DNA of 64,000 bases from Candidatus Magnetocorallium paracelense (GTDB lineage Bacteria > Nitrospirota > Thermodesulfovibrionia > Thermodesulfovibrionales > Magnetobacteriaceae), in assembly GCA_029001845.1 (NCBI GenBank), contig JAREWP010000075.1:158679-222678 (forward strand), read 5' to 3'. Numbering within the stretch: the stretch's first letter is position 1; each line of letters opens with the position of its first letter. Below, in pieces: positions 57,714 through 64,000 of the stretch. The position numbers and the translations under genes were made by a program. Below the pieces are notes generated by a model that saw nothing but the letters and a program-made list of their open reading frames with translations, made no database searches and was not told where the DNA came from.

Positions 57714-58997
57714 ATGGGACAATATATTGGCTTTAAACTCGGATCGGAGGAGTTTGCAGTTCCGATTCTCCTGGTTCAGGAGATAATGAAAATTGAACCG
57801 GCCACAAAGATCCCGCAATCACCTGATTATATATTGGGTGTAATTAATTTGCGAGGTAGGACAATTCCCATTCTGGACCTGCGTAAAAGGCTGGATATTT
57901 ATGGCGCCGTAGATGCCGAAGACAGCAGGATAATTGTTATGAATCTGGGACAGATTGTCTTCGGAGGCGTTGTAGACTCCATTTCCGGCGTGGTGGATAT
58001 TAGTGAGGATAAAATAGAAAATAACCTTGAACTGATTGAATCCAAAGCCGATGAGAGCGTCAGGGGCGTCGCCAATCTCGACAATGACAGAATGATACTC
58101 TTTCTGGAATTTTCAAAGTTATTGAGTATTGAAGACCTCTCTCTTCTCACTGACAAGGTTATTAGCAGTGAAGTGAATGAAGAGGGGCAGACCGTGGTCA
58201 CTAAAAAGATAGCCGGAAGAGGTGGAGAGGTGTATGTGAAGGAAGTAACGGAAGCTCTTGAGCATGATGCCAAGGAGAAGGGCCTTGGCGTCGAAGAAGT
58301 AAACATATTAATGGAAGAAGTGCAGAAACTGCTGGACGCTTTTACAACAGGTAAGATAGAAGAGGCTGAAAAGGCCCTTTCCACGATTTCATCTTTAGGG
58401 GAGAGAGAAATTTTCTCTGAAGTAGGTACACTTACAAGGAGACTTCATAATTCTTTGGTTGAGTTTAAAACCCTAATAGACCCGAAACTCAAAAATATGG
58501 CTGAAGACGACATGCCTGACGCGGCGGATAAACTTGAGTGGGTAATAAGCAAAACTGATGAAGCAGCATCCAAAACTCTCGGACTGGTTGAAAAAAGCCA
58601 GACTTTACAGGAAGAGCTGGTCGAAAAGTTTAAAGTCCTTGAGCAAAAGTTTGAAAAGATCGACGATCTGACTGATTTGGAAAGGGAATCGTTTTCCTTT
58701 GTCAAAGAGGGACTCTCCGAATTAGGCAATGGTTTTATCGATATAATGCTCGCTCAGGAATTTCAGGATCTTACAGGTCAGATTCTAAAAAAAGTAATTA
58801 GTCTGGTGGCTGACCTTGAAACACAGTTGGTAGGACTCGTTAAAGTATTCGGATTAAAGGTAGAGACAAAAAGGCCTCAAGCGGAGACGGTAAAATCGGG
58901 CGAGATCGAGTTAAAGGGGCCTGCAATAAAAGAAGAAGAAGGCGTGCTTGCAAAGCAGGACGATGTAGATTCATTATTGGCTGAATTCGGCTTTTAA
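57714..58997 (+). CDS. CheW-CheZ fusion protein
   Basis: A 427-residue two-domain protein. Residues 1-145 form a CheW domain (YIGFKLGSEEFAVPILLVQEIM, then PDYILGVINLRGRTIPILDL). After a linker, residues about 185-427 form a CheZ-type four-helix phosphatase with the catalytic stretch AQEFQDLTGQ (Asp352 and Gln356, spaced as Asp143 and Gln147 of E. coli CheZ) and a C-terminal CheY-binding peptide DDVDSLLAEFGF that parallels the end of E. coli CheZ. It would bring CheY-P phosphatase to the receptor arrays. It lies between cheY and cheA. Confidence 0.9.
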   Translation: MGQYIGFKLGSEEFAVPILLVQEIMKIEPATKIPQSPDYILGVINLRGRTIPILDLRKRLDIYGAVDAEDSRIIVMNLGQIVFGGVVDSISGVVDISEDKIENNLELIESKADESVRGVANLDNDRMILFLEFSKLLSIEDLSLLTDKVISSEVNEEGQTVVTKKIAGRGGEVYVKEVTEALEHDAKEKGLGVEEVNILMEEVQKLLDAFTTGKIEEAEKALSTISSLGEREIFSEVGTLTRRLHNSLVEFKTLIDPKLKNMAEDDMPDAADKLEWVISKTDEAASKTLGLVEKSQTLQEELVEKFKVLEQKFEKIDDLTDLERESFSFVKEGLSELGNGFIDIMLAQEFQDLTGQILKKVISLVADLETQLVGLVKVFGLKVETKRPQAETVKSGEIELKGPAIKEEEGVLAKQDDVDSLLAEFGF

Positions 58998-59010
58998 ATA
59001 ACTATTTAGA

Positions 59011-59072
59011 CAGGATTACAGGATAATAATATAAAGCAACTGCGAACAGAAGAAAATCCTGTTTTATCCTGT
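59011..59072. repeat. inverted repeat with CAGGATTACAGGAT arms
   Basis: CAGGATTACAGGAT and ATCCTGTTTTATCCTGT form an imperfect inverted repeat around a 31-nt loop in the gap before cheA. This is a type of dispersed intergenic repeat common in deltaproteobacterial-type genomes. Confidence 0.55.
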
Positions 59073-59164
59073 TCATCATGTCAAGAATTTTAGTGCTTGA
59101 CAGTTTATTTTTATTTAAATTTTTTATATAGAGTGTAATTTCATTTATCTGCCGGGAGGATATC

Positions 59165-61075
59165 ATGTCTGATGAAATGGATGAAATAATAGAAGATTTT
59201 GTTACGGAAGCAGAAGAGACTCTGGAAAATATAGACCCCATGTTTGTTGATTTGGAGTCCAAAGGCTATGATAAGGATATCCTCAACGAGATTTTTCGTG
59301 GTATGCATACTCTGAAAGGGGCTGCGGGCTTTCTGGGATTTCAGCTTGTTATCGATGTCGCTCACAGGGCGGAAAGCATCATGAAGATGTTACGGGACGG
59401 GGAAGTCGACCTCTCTCAAAGCTTAATGGATGTAATACTTAAGAGTGTGGACACGCTCAGATTGTTGATTTTTCATATTAAAATTAAAGACGGCGTCGAA
59501 GAAGACATCTCGGCTCTTCTTGTTGAACTCGATAACGCACTGGAAGCAGCAACGGGCGCAAGAGACGGAGGCGAACCACCGGAAGCCGCACCTGAACCTG
59601 AACCTGAAGCGGTTGAAGAGCCTGTTACTATCGAAATGGCGGACGAACAAACAACGACAGTTGAGGAAACCGCCGAAGCGCCTGAACTAAGTGAAGAAGC
59701 AGCTGCTCTGATGGCTGAAGTCATGGCTATGGGCGACAAGGCTTCTGAAGAAAAGGAAGAACCTAAGCCTCAACCTGCAACGGCGCCACCGCCGCAAGTC
59801 TCAAAACCCGCTCCAGCACCTCCTCCGAAACCGCCTGCCTCCTCTCCCAGAGACCAGGGGCAACAAAGGCCTGCCGATAAAGAAGTTGTCTCCACATTGA
59901 GAGTCGATGTATCGAGAATAGATAATGTAATGGACTACGCCGGAGAGATCGTACTTGCAAGAAACAGACTCATAAACCTCTCTTCTAAACTGGAAGACAG
60001 TTACAGCGGCGATGAAAATCTGGAGAACCTTATCGAGACGGCAAGCTTTCTGGACAGAGTGACTTCCGACTTGCAACTTGCTGTAATGAAGATGAGAATG
60101 CAGCCTTTGCAGAAAGTCTTCGGGAAGTTTCCGCGAATGGTGAGGGACCTGTCGAGGACGCTGGGAAAAGATATTGAACTGGAGATTTTCGGGGAGGAGA
60201 CAGAAGTTGACAAAACTGTTATTGAAAGTATCGGCGATCCTTTGGTTCATATAATAAGAAATTCGCTGGATCACGGTTTAGAGTCTCCTGAAGAGAGAGA
60301 GAGCAAGGGAAAACCGGAAAAGGGAAAGATTGTAATCAGCGCGTATCAAAAGGGCACTCAGATCGTTATAGAAATATTAGATGACGGTAAAGGTATAGAT
60401 GCAGAGGGTGTAAAGAAAAAATCGTTGTCAAAGGGATTGATTACCGAGGAAGAGGCTCAGAGGATGACTGATGAAGCTGCCATCAATCTGATTTTCCTCC
60501 CCGGTTTTTCAACAAAAGAGGTTTCTACCGAATTAAGCGGCCGTGGAGTGGGCATGGATGTTGTAAAAACTAATGTCTCAAAACTAAACGGCTATGTAGA
60601 GGTGATTACCAAAAAGGACATGGGAAGCACTTTCAGGATCAGTCTGCCGCTTACTCTTGCAATTTTACAGGCCATGATGGTGAGAATCGGAGATGAATAC
60701 TATGCCATTCCCCAGACAATGATCGAAGAAAGCCTTAAAGTGAAGAAGAGTGATATTAAAGATGTAACAAAACAGAAAGTGATGACAATCAGAGGTAAAG
60801 TACTGCCTATTTTTGATATGGCCGAGGTTCTGAGCGTTGCAAGGAAAGAGGAGACCGGTCTTAGCGAACGATATGTGCTTGTGGCCTTTGTCGGGGACAA
60901 GAGATTTTGTATTTCAGTGGATGAGCTGATGGGCCAGGAAGAGATTGTAATTAAGATGATAGATGGTATAGAGGCGGAGGAGTGTGGTGTGCTTGGTGCT
61001 ACAATAACGGGAGACGGCAGGGTAGTCCTTATTCTGGATCTTGCAGTTATGGCAAGAGGGATGATGGGCTCTTAA
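59165..61075 (+). CDS. cheA: chemotaxis histidine kinase CheA (cluster 2)
   Basis: A 636-residue CheA: Hpt domain with phospho-acceptor His48 (RGMHTLKGAAGFLG), a long acidic and Pro-rich linker (about 135-235), dimerisation helices (about 240-300), the GHKL domain (RNSLDHGLESPEER; DDGKGID; SGRGVGMDVV) and a CheW-like P5 domain. I see no separate P2 CheY-binding domain; the linker takes its place. It phosphorylates the two CheY proteins and CheB encoded here. GGGAGGATATC precedes the ATG. It is clearly distinct from the cluster 1 CheA. Confidence 0.96.
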   Translation: MSDEMDEIIEDFVTEAEETLENIDPMFVDLESKGYDKDILNEIFRGMHTLKGAAGFLGFQLVIDVAHRAESIMKMLRDGEVDLSQSLMDVILKSVDTLRLLIFHIKIKDGVEEDISALLVELDNALEAATGARDGGEPPEAAPEPEPEAVEEPVTIEMADEQTTTVEETAEAPELSEEAAALMAEVMAMGDKASEEKEEPKPQPATAPPPQVSKPAPAPPPKPPASSPRDQGQQRPADKEVVSTLRVDVSRIDNVMDYAGEIVLARNRLINLSSKLEDSYSGDENLENLIETASFLDRVTSDLQLAVMKMRMQPLQKVFGKFPRMVRDLSRTLGKDIELEIFGEETEVDKTVIESIGDPLVHIIRNSLDHGLESPEERESKGKPEKGKIVISAYQKGTQIVIEILDDGKGIDAEGVKKKSLSKGLITEEEAQRMTDEAAINLIFLPGFSTKEVSTELSGRGVGMDVVKTNVSKLNGYVEVITKKDMGSTFRISLPLTLAILQAMMVRIGDEYYAIPQTMIEESLKVKKSDIKDVTKQKVMTIRGKVLPIFDMAEVLSVARKEETGLSERYVLVAFVGDKRFCISVDELMGQEEIVIKMIDGIEAEECGVLGATITGDGRVVLILDLAVMARGMMGS

Positions 61076-61081
61076 TGGTGT

Positions 61082-61564
61082 GTGATCGATAGTATTATGC
61101 ATTATATTGGTTTTTTACTGAATAATAACGAATTTACGGTTCCGATAAATATGGTTCAGGAAGTCATTAATTTGCCGAATCTCACAAAAATCCCTCTGGC
61201 GCCGGCGTATATGGAGGGTGTCACCTGCCTGAGGGAGAAAATAGTTCCTGTTTTGGATTTTAAAAAAATGATAGGCTTACATAACGGAGAAGGGATTGCT
61301 AAAGCTGAAAAGGTTATTGTCGTTAATTCTGTAAATAAAACTGTGGGCCTTATTGTGGACACTGTAACCGGTGTCATTTTTTTTGAAGACAGTGCATTGA
61401 ATCCTGAAGAGTCTTGTAATGAACATTTACAGTATTGTTTATCCGGGGTGGCCAAAGTTAATAATAAGAATATCTTTCTTTTGGACACAAAAGCGTTGAT
61501 TCCAAAGGAAGATGACTCTTTTTTTAACGACACCATCTTCGGCTGCAACAAGGCTGTTAACTGA
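61082..61564 (+). CDS. cheW: CheW-like adaptor
   Basis: A 160-residue single CheW domain: YIGFLLNNNEFTVPINMVQEVINL, then PLAPAYMEGVTCLREKIVPVLDF and VGLIVDTVTGVI. It starts at GTG 6 nt after the CheA stop; an ATG five codons later is an alternative. It probably couples receptors to the CheA of this cluster. It is one of two stand-alone CheW proteins in cluster 2, besides the CheW domain of the CheW-CheZ fusion. Confidence 0.9.
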   Translation: MIDSIMHYIGFLLNNNEFTVPINMVQEVINLPNLTKIPLAPAYMEGVTCLREKIVPVLDFKKMIGLHNGEGIAKAEKVIVVNSVNKTVGLIVDTVTGVIFFEDSALNPEESCNEHLQYCLSGVAKVNNKNIFLLDTKALIPKEDDSFFNDTIFGCNKAVN

Positions 61565-61680
61565 TTCAATTATTTTCCCCAAAGGGAGTCGTTAATTGTT
61601 TATTTCCCGAATTCCTTAATCAGGGAGTAAGAGAAAAGTCGCTGCCGAAGCAGCTTAACTTGATATGTCGGTGATAACTT

Positions 61681-62736
61681 ATGATTAAAGTTCTTGTAGT
61701 AGACGATTCCGCTTTTATGAGAAACGCCATATCCAGTATGATTTCTTCTGACAAAGAGATCGAGATTGTGGGCTTTGCAAAAGACGGGCTTGATGCTATT
61801 GAAAAGGTTAAGAAACTAAAGCCCGATATTGTCACTTTGGATGTCGAAATGCCAAAAATGGACGGTCTGACAGCTTTAAAACATATCATGGAAGATCATC
61901 CCAGACCTGTCATAATGGTCAGCTCCCTTACCAGTAAGGGCGCTAAGGAAACACTGAACGCTCTGGAACTGGGAGCGGTCGATTATATTCCTAAAAATCT
62001 CTCTGAGCTTTCTATCAATATTGTAAAGATTAAGGAAATATTGATAGAAAAAATAAAGCATTTCGCCAGGAGCAAGAGTTTTAAAACGCAGAGTAAGGTT
62101 AAAAGGCTGTCAAAAAAAACCAAAACAGAACCTTTAGAAATTCCTGTAAAGACAACGGGCGAGAGAAAGGTTGGAATTGTATCTATCGGTACATCGACGG
62201 GGGGACCAAAGGCGTTGCAAGAGATAATGGTCAGAATTCCCGCCAATTTCCCGGCGCCGATAGTGATAGCGCAGCATATGCCGCAGAATTTTACCGGCCC
62301 CTTTGCCGAACGTCTGAATCAACTGAGTAAAATAGAGGTTAAGGAAGCCGAGGAGGGTGACCGGTTAAAACCGGGAACCGCCTATCTTGCACCGGGTCGC
62401 GGACATATGAGAGTCGCCAGGATCAAGGGTATAGAGAGCATCGTCAGAATCTCAGAAGATAAAGATGAGTTTATCTACAGACCCTCTGTGGACGCTCTTA
62501 TGGCGTCGGTTTCGGAATTTTTCCCGGGAAGATCTCTTGGCGTCATATTAACGGGAATGGGAAATGACGGGCTTGTCGGTATAGGTACTTTAAAAAAGTC
62601 CGGAGGAAGAGTATTTGCACAAAGCGAGGAGACCTGTGTAATATATGGAATGCCTAAAGCAATAGTCGATGCCGGCCTGGCCGATAAGGTGATAGACCTT
62701 GAAGAGATGGCGGGCGAAATAATAAATGCAGTTTAA
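61681..62736 (+). CDS. cheB: protein-glutamate methylesterase CheB
   Basis: A 351-residue CheB. The N-terminal receiver domain has Asp54 in TLDVEMPKMDG; the C-terminal methylesterase domain has the catalytic Ser in GTSTGGPKALQ, His in IAQHMPQNF and Asp in TGMGNDGLVG. It removes methyl groups from receptors, opposing CheR, and also deamidates glutamines. It is the only CheB in the window, so it could serve both clusters. The start lies just after a GTGATAACTT stretch. Confidence 0.95.
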   Translation: MIKVLVVDDSAFMRNAISSMISSDKEIEIVGFAKDGLDAIEKVKKLKPDIVTLDVEMPKMDGLTALKHIMEDHPRPVIMVSSLTSKGAKETLNALELGAVDYIPKNLSELSINIVKIKEILIEKIKHFARSKSFKTQSKVKRLSKKTKTEPLEIPVKTTGERKVGIVSIGTSTGGPKALQEIMVRIPANFPAPIVIAQHMPQNFTGPFAERLNQLSKIEVKEAEEGDRLKPGTAYLAPGRGHMRVARIKGIESIVRISEDKDEFIYRPSVDALMASVSEFFPGRSLGVILTGMGNDGLVGIGTLKKSGGRVFAQSEETCVIYGMPKAIVDAGLADKVIDLEEMAGEIINAV

Positions 62737-62808
62737 TCTGTTTTATGGCAACCGGAAAAGTTATGAACCTTTACCTTAAGAATAGACACAAAGCTCCCTA
62801 ATTTAAAT

Positions 62809-62875
62809 AACCACGAAGACCACGAAGGGCACGAAGAAGATTTTTTACTTCGTGCCCTTCGCGCCCTTCGTGGTT
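62809..62875. repeat. 28-bp-arm palindrome with CACGAAGG units
   Basis: AACCACGAAGACCACGAAGG continuing to GCACGAAG forms a nearly perfect inverted repeat (about 3 mismatches in 28 bp) around an 11-nt loop, made of CACGAAGG-type direct units. It separates cheB from cheW and could act as a terminator or mRNA-stabilising hairpin. It is a type of dispersed repeat known in many proteobacterial genomes. Confidence 0.75.
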
Positions 62876-62979
62876 AAAAAACTCTATAGAGCATGGTGAT
62901 CCTCTTTAGTTTTTCCTTAATTTAGAGTTTAACCAAAGGGTCATGATCGCTTGTCCCGAAAACAAAGGAAGGAGGTTTT

Positions 62980-63471
62980 ATGGAATCGTTTGCAGGCGCT
63001 GACGAAATATTACAGCTTGTAACTTTTACTCTTGGTGAAGAGGAGTATGCAGTAGATATTCTGAAAGTCCAGGAGATCAATAAAATGAAAGAAATCACCA
63101 GGGTTCCAAATGCGCCCTTTTTTATGGAAGGAGTCATTAATTTGCGCGGAAAGGTTATCCCTGTTATAAATTTGAGAAATAAATTCGGTTTAATGAGTAA
63201 GGAAAACGATGAGGCTTCTCGTATAATGATTATGGATATTCAGGGGATTATTATGGGGCTTGTTGTGGACTCGGTATCCGAAGTGCTGAGGATACCGTCC
63301 AGTATCGTGGAGCCTACGCCTCCGTTGTCTTCAGATATCAGTTCCGAGTATTTACAGGGAATCGCTAAACTCGACGAAAGGCTGATAATACTTCTCGATA
63401 TGAACAGACTTGTCGGAAAACCTGAAGATACCGCACTTATAGAAGGAGCTACACAATTTATCGAAGCATAG
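62980..63471 (+). CDS. cheW: CheW-like adaptor
   Basis: A 163-residue CheW with the canonical sequence EILQLVTFTLGEEEYAVDIL, VQEINKM, FFMEGVINLRGKVIPVINLRNKFG and MGLVVDSVSEVL. Its N-R-G loop is intact. The AAGGAAGGAGG site upstream is strong, so this may be the main adaptor of cluster 2. It is separated from cheB by the long palindrome and is the last gene before the repeat-rich right edge. Confidence 0.95.
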   Translation: MESFAGADEILQLVTFTLGEEEYAVDILKVQEINKMKEITRVPNAPFFMEGVINLRGKVIPVINLRNKFGLMSKENDEASRIMIMDIQGIIMGLVVDSVSEVLRIPSSIVEPTPPLSSDISSEYLQGIAKLDERLIILLDMNRLVGKPEDTALIEGATQFIEA

Positions 63472-63636
63472 AGTTGTTGTTTTTTGAGACTAAAAACAGC
63501 TGTCAACAGTCCGCCTTCAGCGTTTAGGATTAATAAGGCAGTGGAGTGATGGTTGAAGACATTCGGATAGGGAAGAGATATCTTCACGTTTTTAGATTTA
63601 TCGGCAGGCATTAGATATCAGAATTTTTGCTGAAGG

Positions 63637-63750
63637 CCTTCAGCCTTCAGCCTTCAGCCTTCAGCCTTCAGCCTTCTGCCTTCAGCCTTCAGCCTTCAGC
63701 CTTCAGCCTTCAGCCTTCAGCCTTCAGCCTTCAGCCTTCAGCCTTCAGCC
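63637..63750. repeat. heptamer array (CCTTCAG)16
   Basis: Sixteen contiguous copies of CCTTCAG (one reads CCTTCTG) followed by CC. The unit equals the TCAGCCT step in the ends of the palindromic element, and a fragment of that element (AAAACAGCTGTCAACAG, GCCTTCAGCG) lies at 63.49-63.52 kb. The array overlaps the 3' end of the transposase-like frame on the other strand. Confidence 0.95.
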
Positions 63751-64000
63751 TGTCAACTCGACAGGGCCTTCATATATTCTTCCTATAAGAGAAACGGTTC
63801 TGTCTTTATGTATTTTTCTGACAATTCTTTTTCTGAAATAATCGTTCAGCTCTTTGGGAGCCGATCTTATTAAATGTAAATGCCTGAGATAACGCTCCAG
63901 GGGTTTTTCCTTTGTAACCGAGTGAAGAGCGAGGTGATACTCCTTCTCTGTCCATTGCCACAGTCTTTCATTGAGTGATTCAAGAGTGATATCCTGAGGG
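63745..64000 (-). CDS. DDE-type integrase/transposase (partial, C-terminal part)
   Basis: The last 84 codons of a gene that enters from the right edge. The sequence LTLESLNERLWQW-like start (here ITLESLNERLWQW), EKEYHLALHS, PLERYLRHL and then RKIHKDRTVSLIGRIYEGP matches the C-terminal region of DDE transposases with a Mu-transposase-type C-terminal beta barrel. The normal end beyond the GRIYE strand is missing: the stop TGA lies inside the heptamer array. The gene is therefore probably truncated at its 3' end. Confidence 0.75.
   Translation of the reverse strand, partial: PQDITLESLNERLWQWTEKEYHLALHSVTKEKPLERYLRHLHLIRSAPKELNDYFRKRIVRKIHKDRTVSLIGRIYEGPVELTG

Noticed and set aside
59473..60274. 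Minus-strand frames opposite the cheA linker
   Set aside because: Shadow of the Glu/Pro/Ala-rich linker; no ribosome-binding sites or motifs.
63637..63750. Heptamer array as a CRISPR array or coding repeat
   Set aside because: No spacers; all frames over it are simple low-complexity repeats or contain stops.
1..64000. tRNA, rRNA, riboswitch or prophage in the window
   Set aside because: I looked for cloverleaf-like GC-rich segments, conserved rRNA blocks and phage structural genes and recognised none; a covariance-model scan would be decisive.

Overview
The window suggests a motile, diderm (Gram-negative-type) bacterium. It carries a near-complete flagellar export, hook and regulatory block, two chemosensory clusters, an MlaE/MlaF-type lipid ABC transporter, lipoprotein-like signals and an Aquifex-type aconitase. 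No rRNA or tRNA was recognised, so the lineage is open. A deltaproteobacterial (Desulfobacterota-like) or related uncultured lineage is an inference from gene types only.

Layout. 1-6.7 kb: the end of an MFS transporter gene; a plus-strand anti-sigma kinase-like/STAS pair followed by a GH57-family protein; then a minus-strand operon that joins a GAF-PP2C phosphatase, an RsbW-like kinase and a STAS protein directly to mlaE and mlaF. 7-14.2 kb: mixed housekeeping and accessory genes (Gly-rich small protein with a strong terminator, L-2-hydroxyglutarate oxidase, a small coiled-coil membrane protein, MoxR ATPase, CDP-alcohol transferase-like and methyltransferase-like membrane proteins, MutY). 14.2-18 kb: a decayed stretch with repeats, two broken membrane-protein genes and a frameshifted transglutaminase-like gene. 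18-26.4 kb: chemosensory cluster 1 (CheR, MCP, CheW, receiver, CheX, CheY, FapA/DUF342, CheA). 26.6-38.3 kb: aconitase, histidine phosphatase, an unknown protein, a radical SAM protein, a second coiled-coil protein, a SIR2-domain protein, a lipase remnant, two glycosyltransferases, an HTH-GAF protein and a YbhN-like membrane protein. 38.4-53.8 kb: flagellar block fliJ-motE-fliK-flgD-flgE-fliLMNOPQR-flhBAFG-fliA. 54-63.5 kb: HEAT-repeat protein and chemosensory cluster 2 (CheR, two CheY, a CheW-CheZ fusion, CheA, CheW, CheB, CheW). The right edge holds a heptamer array and the truncated end of a DDE transposase.

How the parts fit. Cluster 2 follows the flagellar genes and encodes the two-headed adaptor/phosphatase CheW-CheZ and a flagellar-type CheY, so it probably steers the motor, whose switch protein FliM has an intact N-terminal CheY-binding motif. 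Cluster 1 uses CheX instead of CheZ and includes FapA, so it may control a different output. fliEFGHI and motAB are not in the window.

The gaps are unusually rich in repeats: a palindromic MITE-like family with period-7 TCAGC ends, several arrays with an exact 7-bp period, and nested hairpin repeats. The most interesting candidates for undescribed biology are the partner-switch/Mla operon, the CheW-CheZ fusion, the FapA-containing cluster 1 with its duplicated FapA N-terminal module, and the period-7 repeat families.
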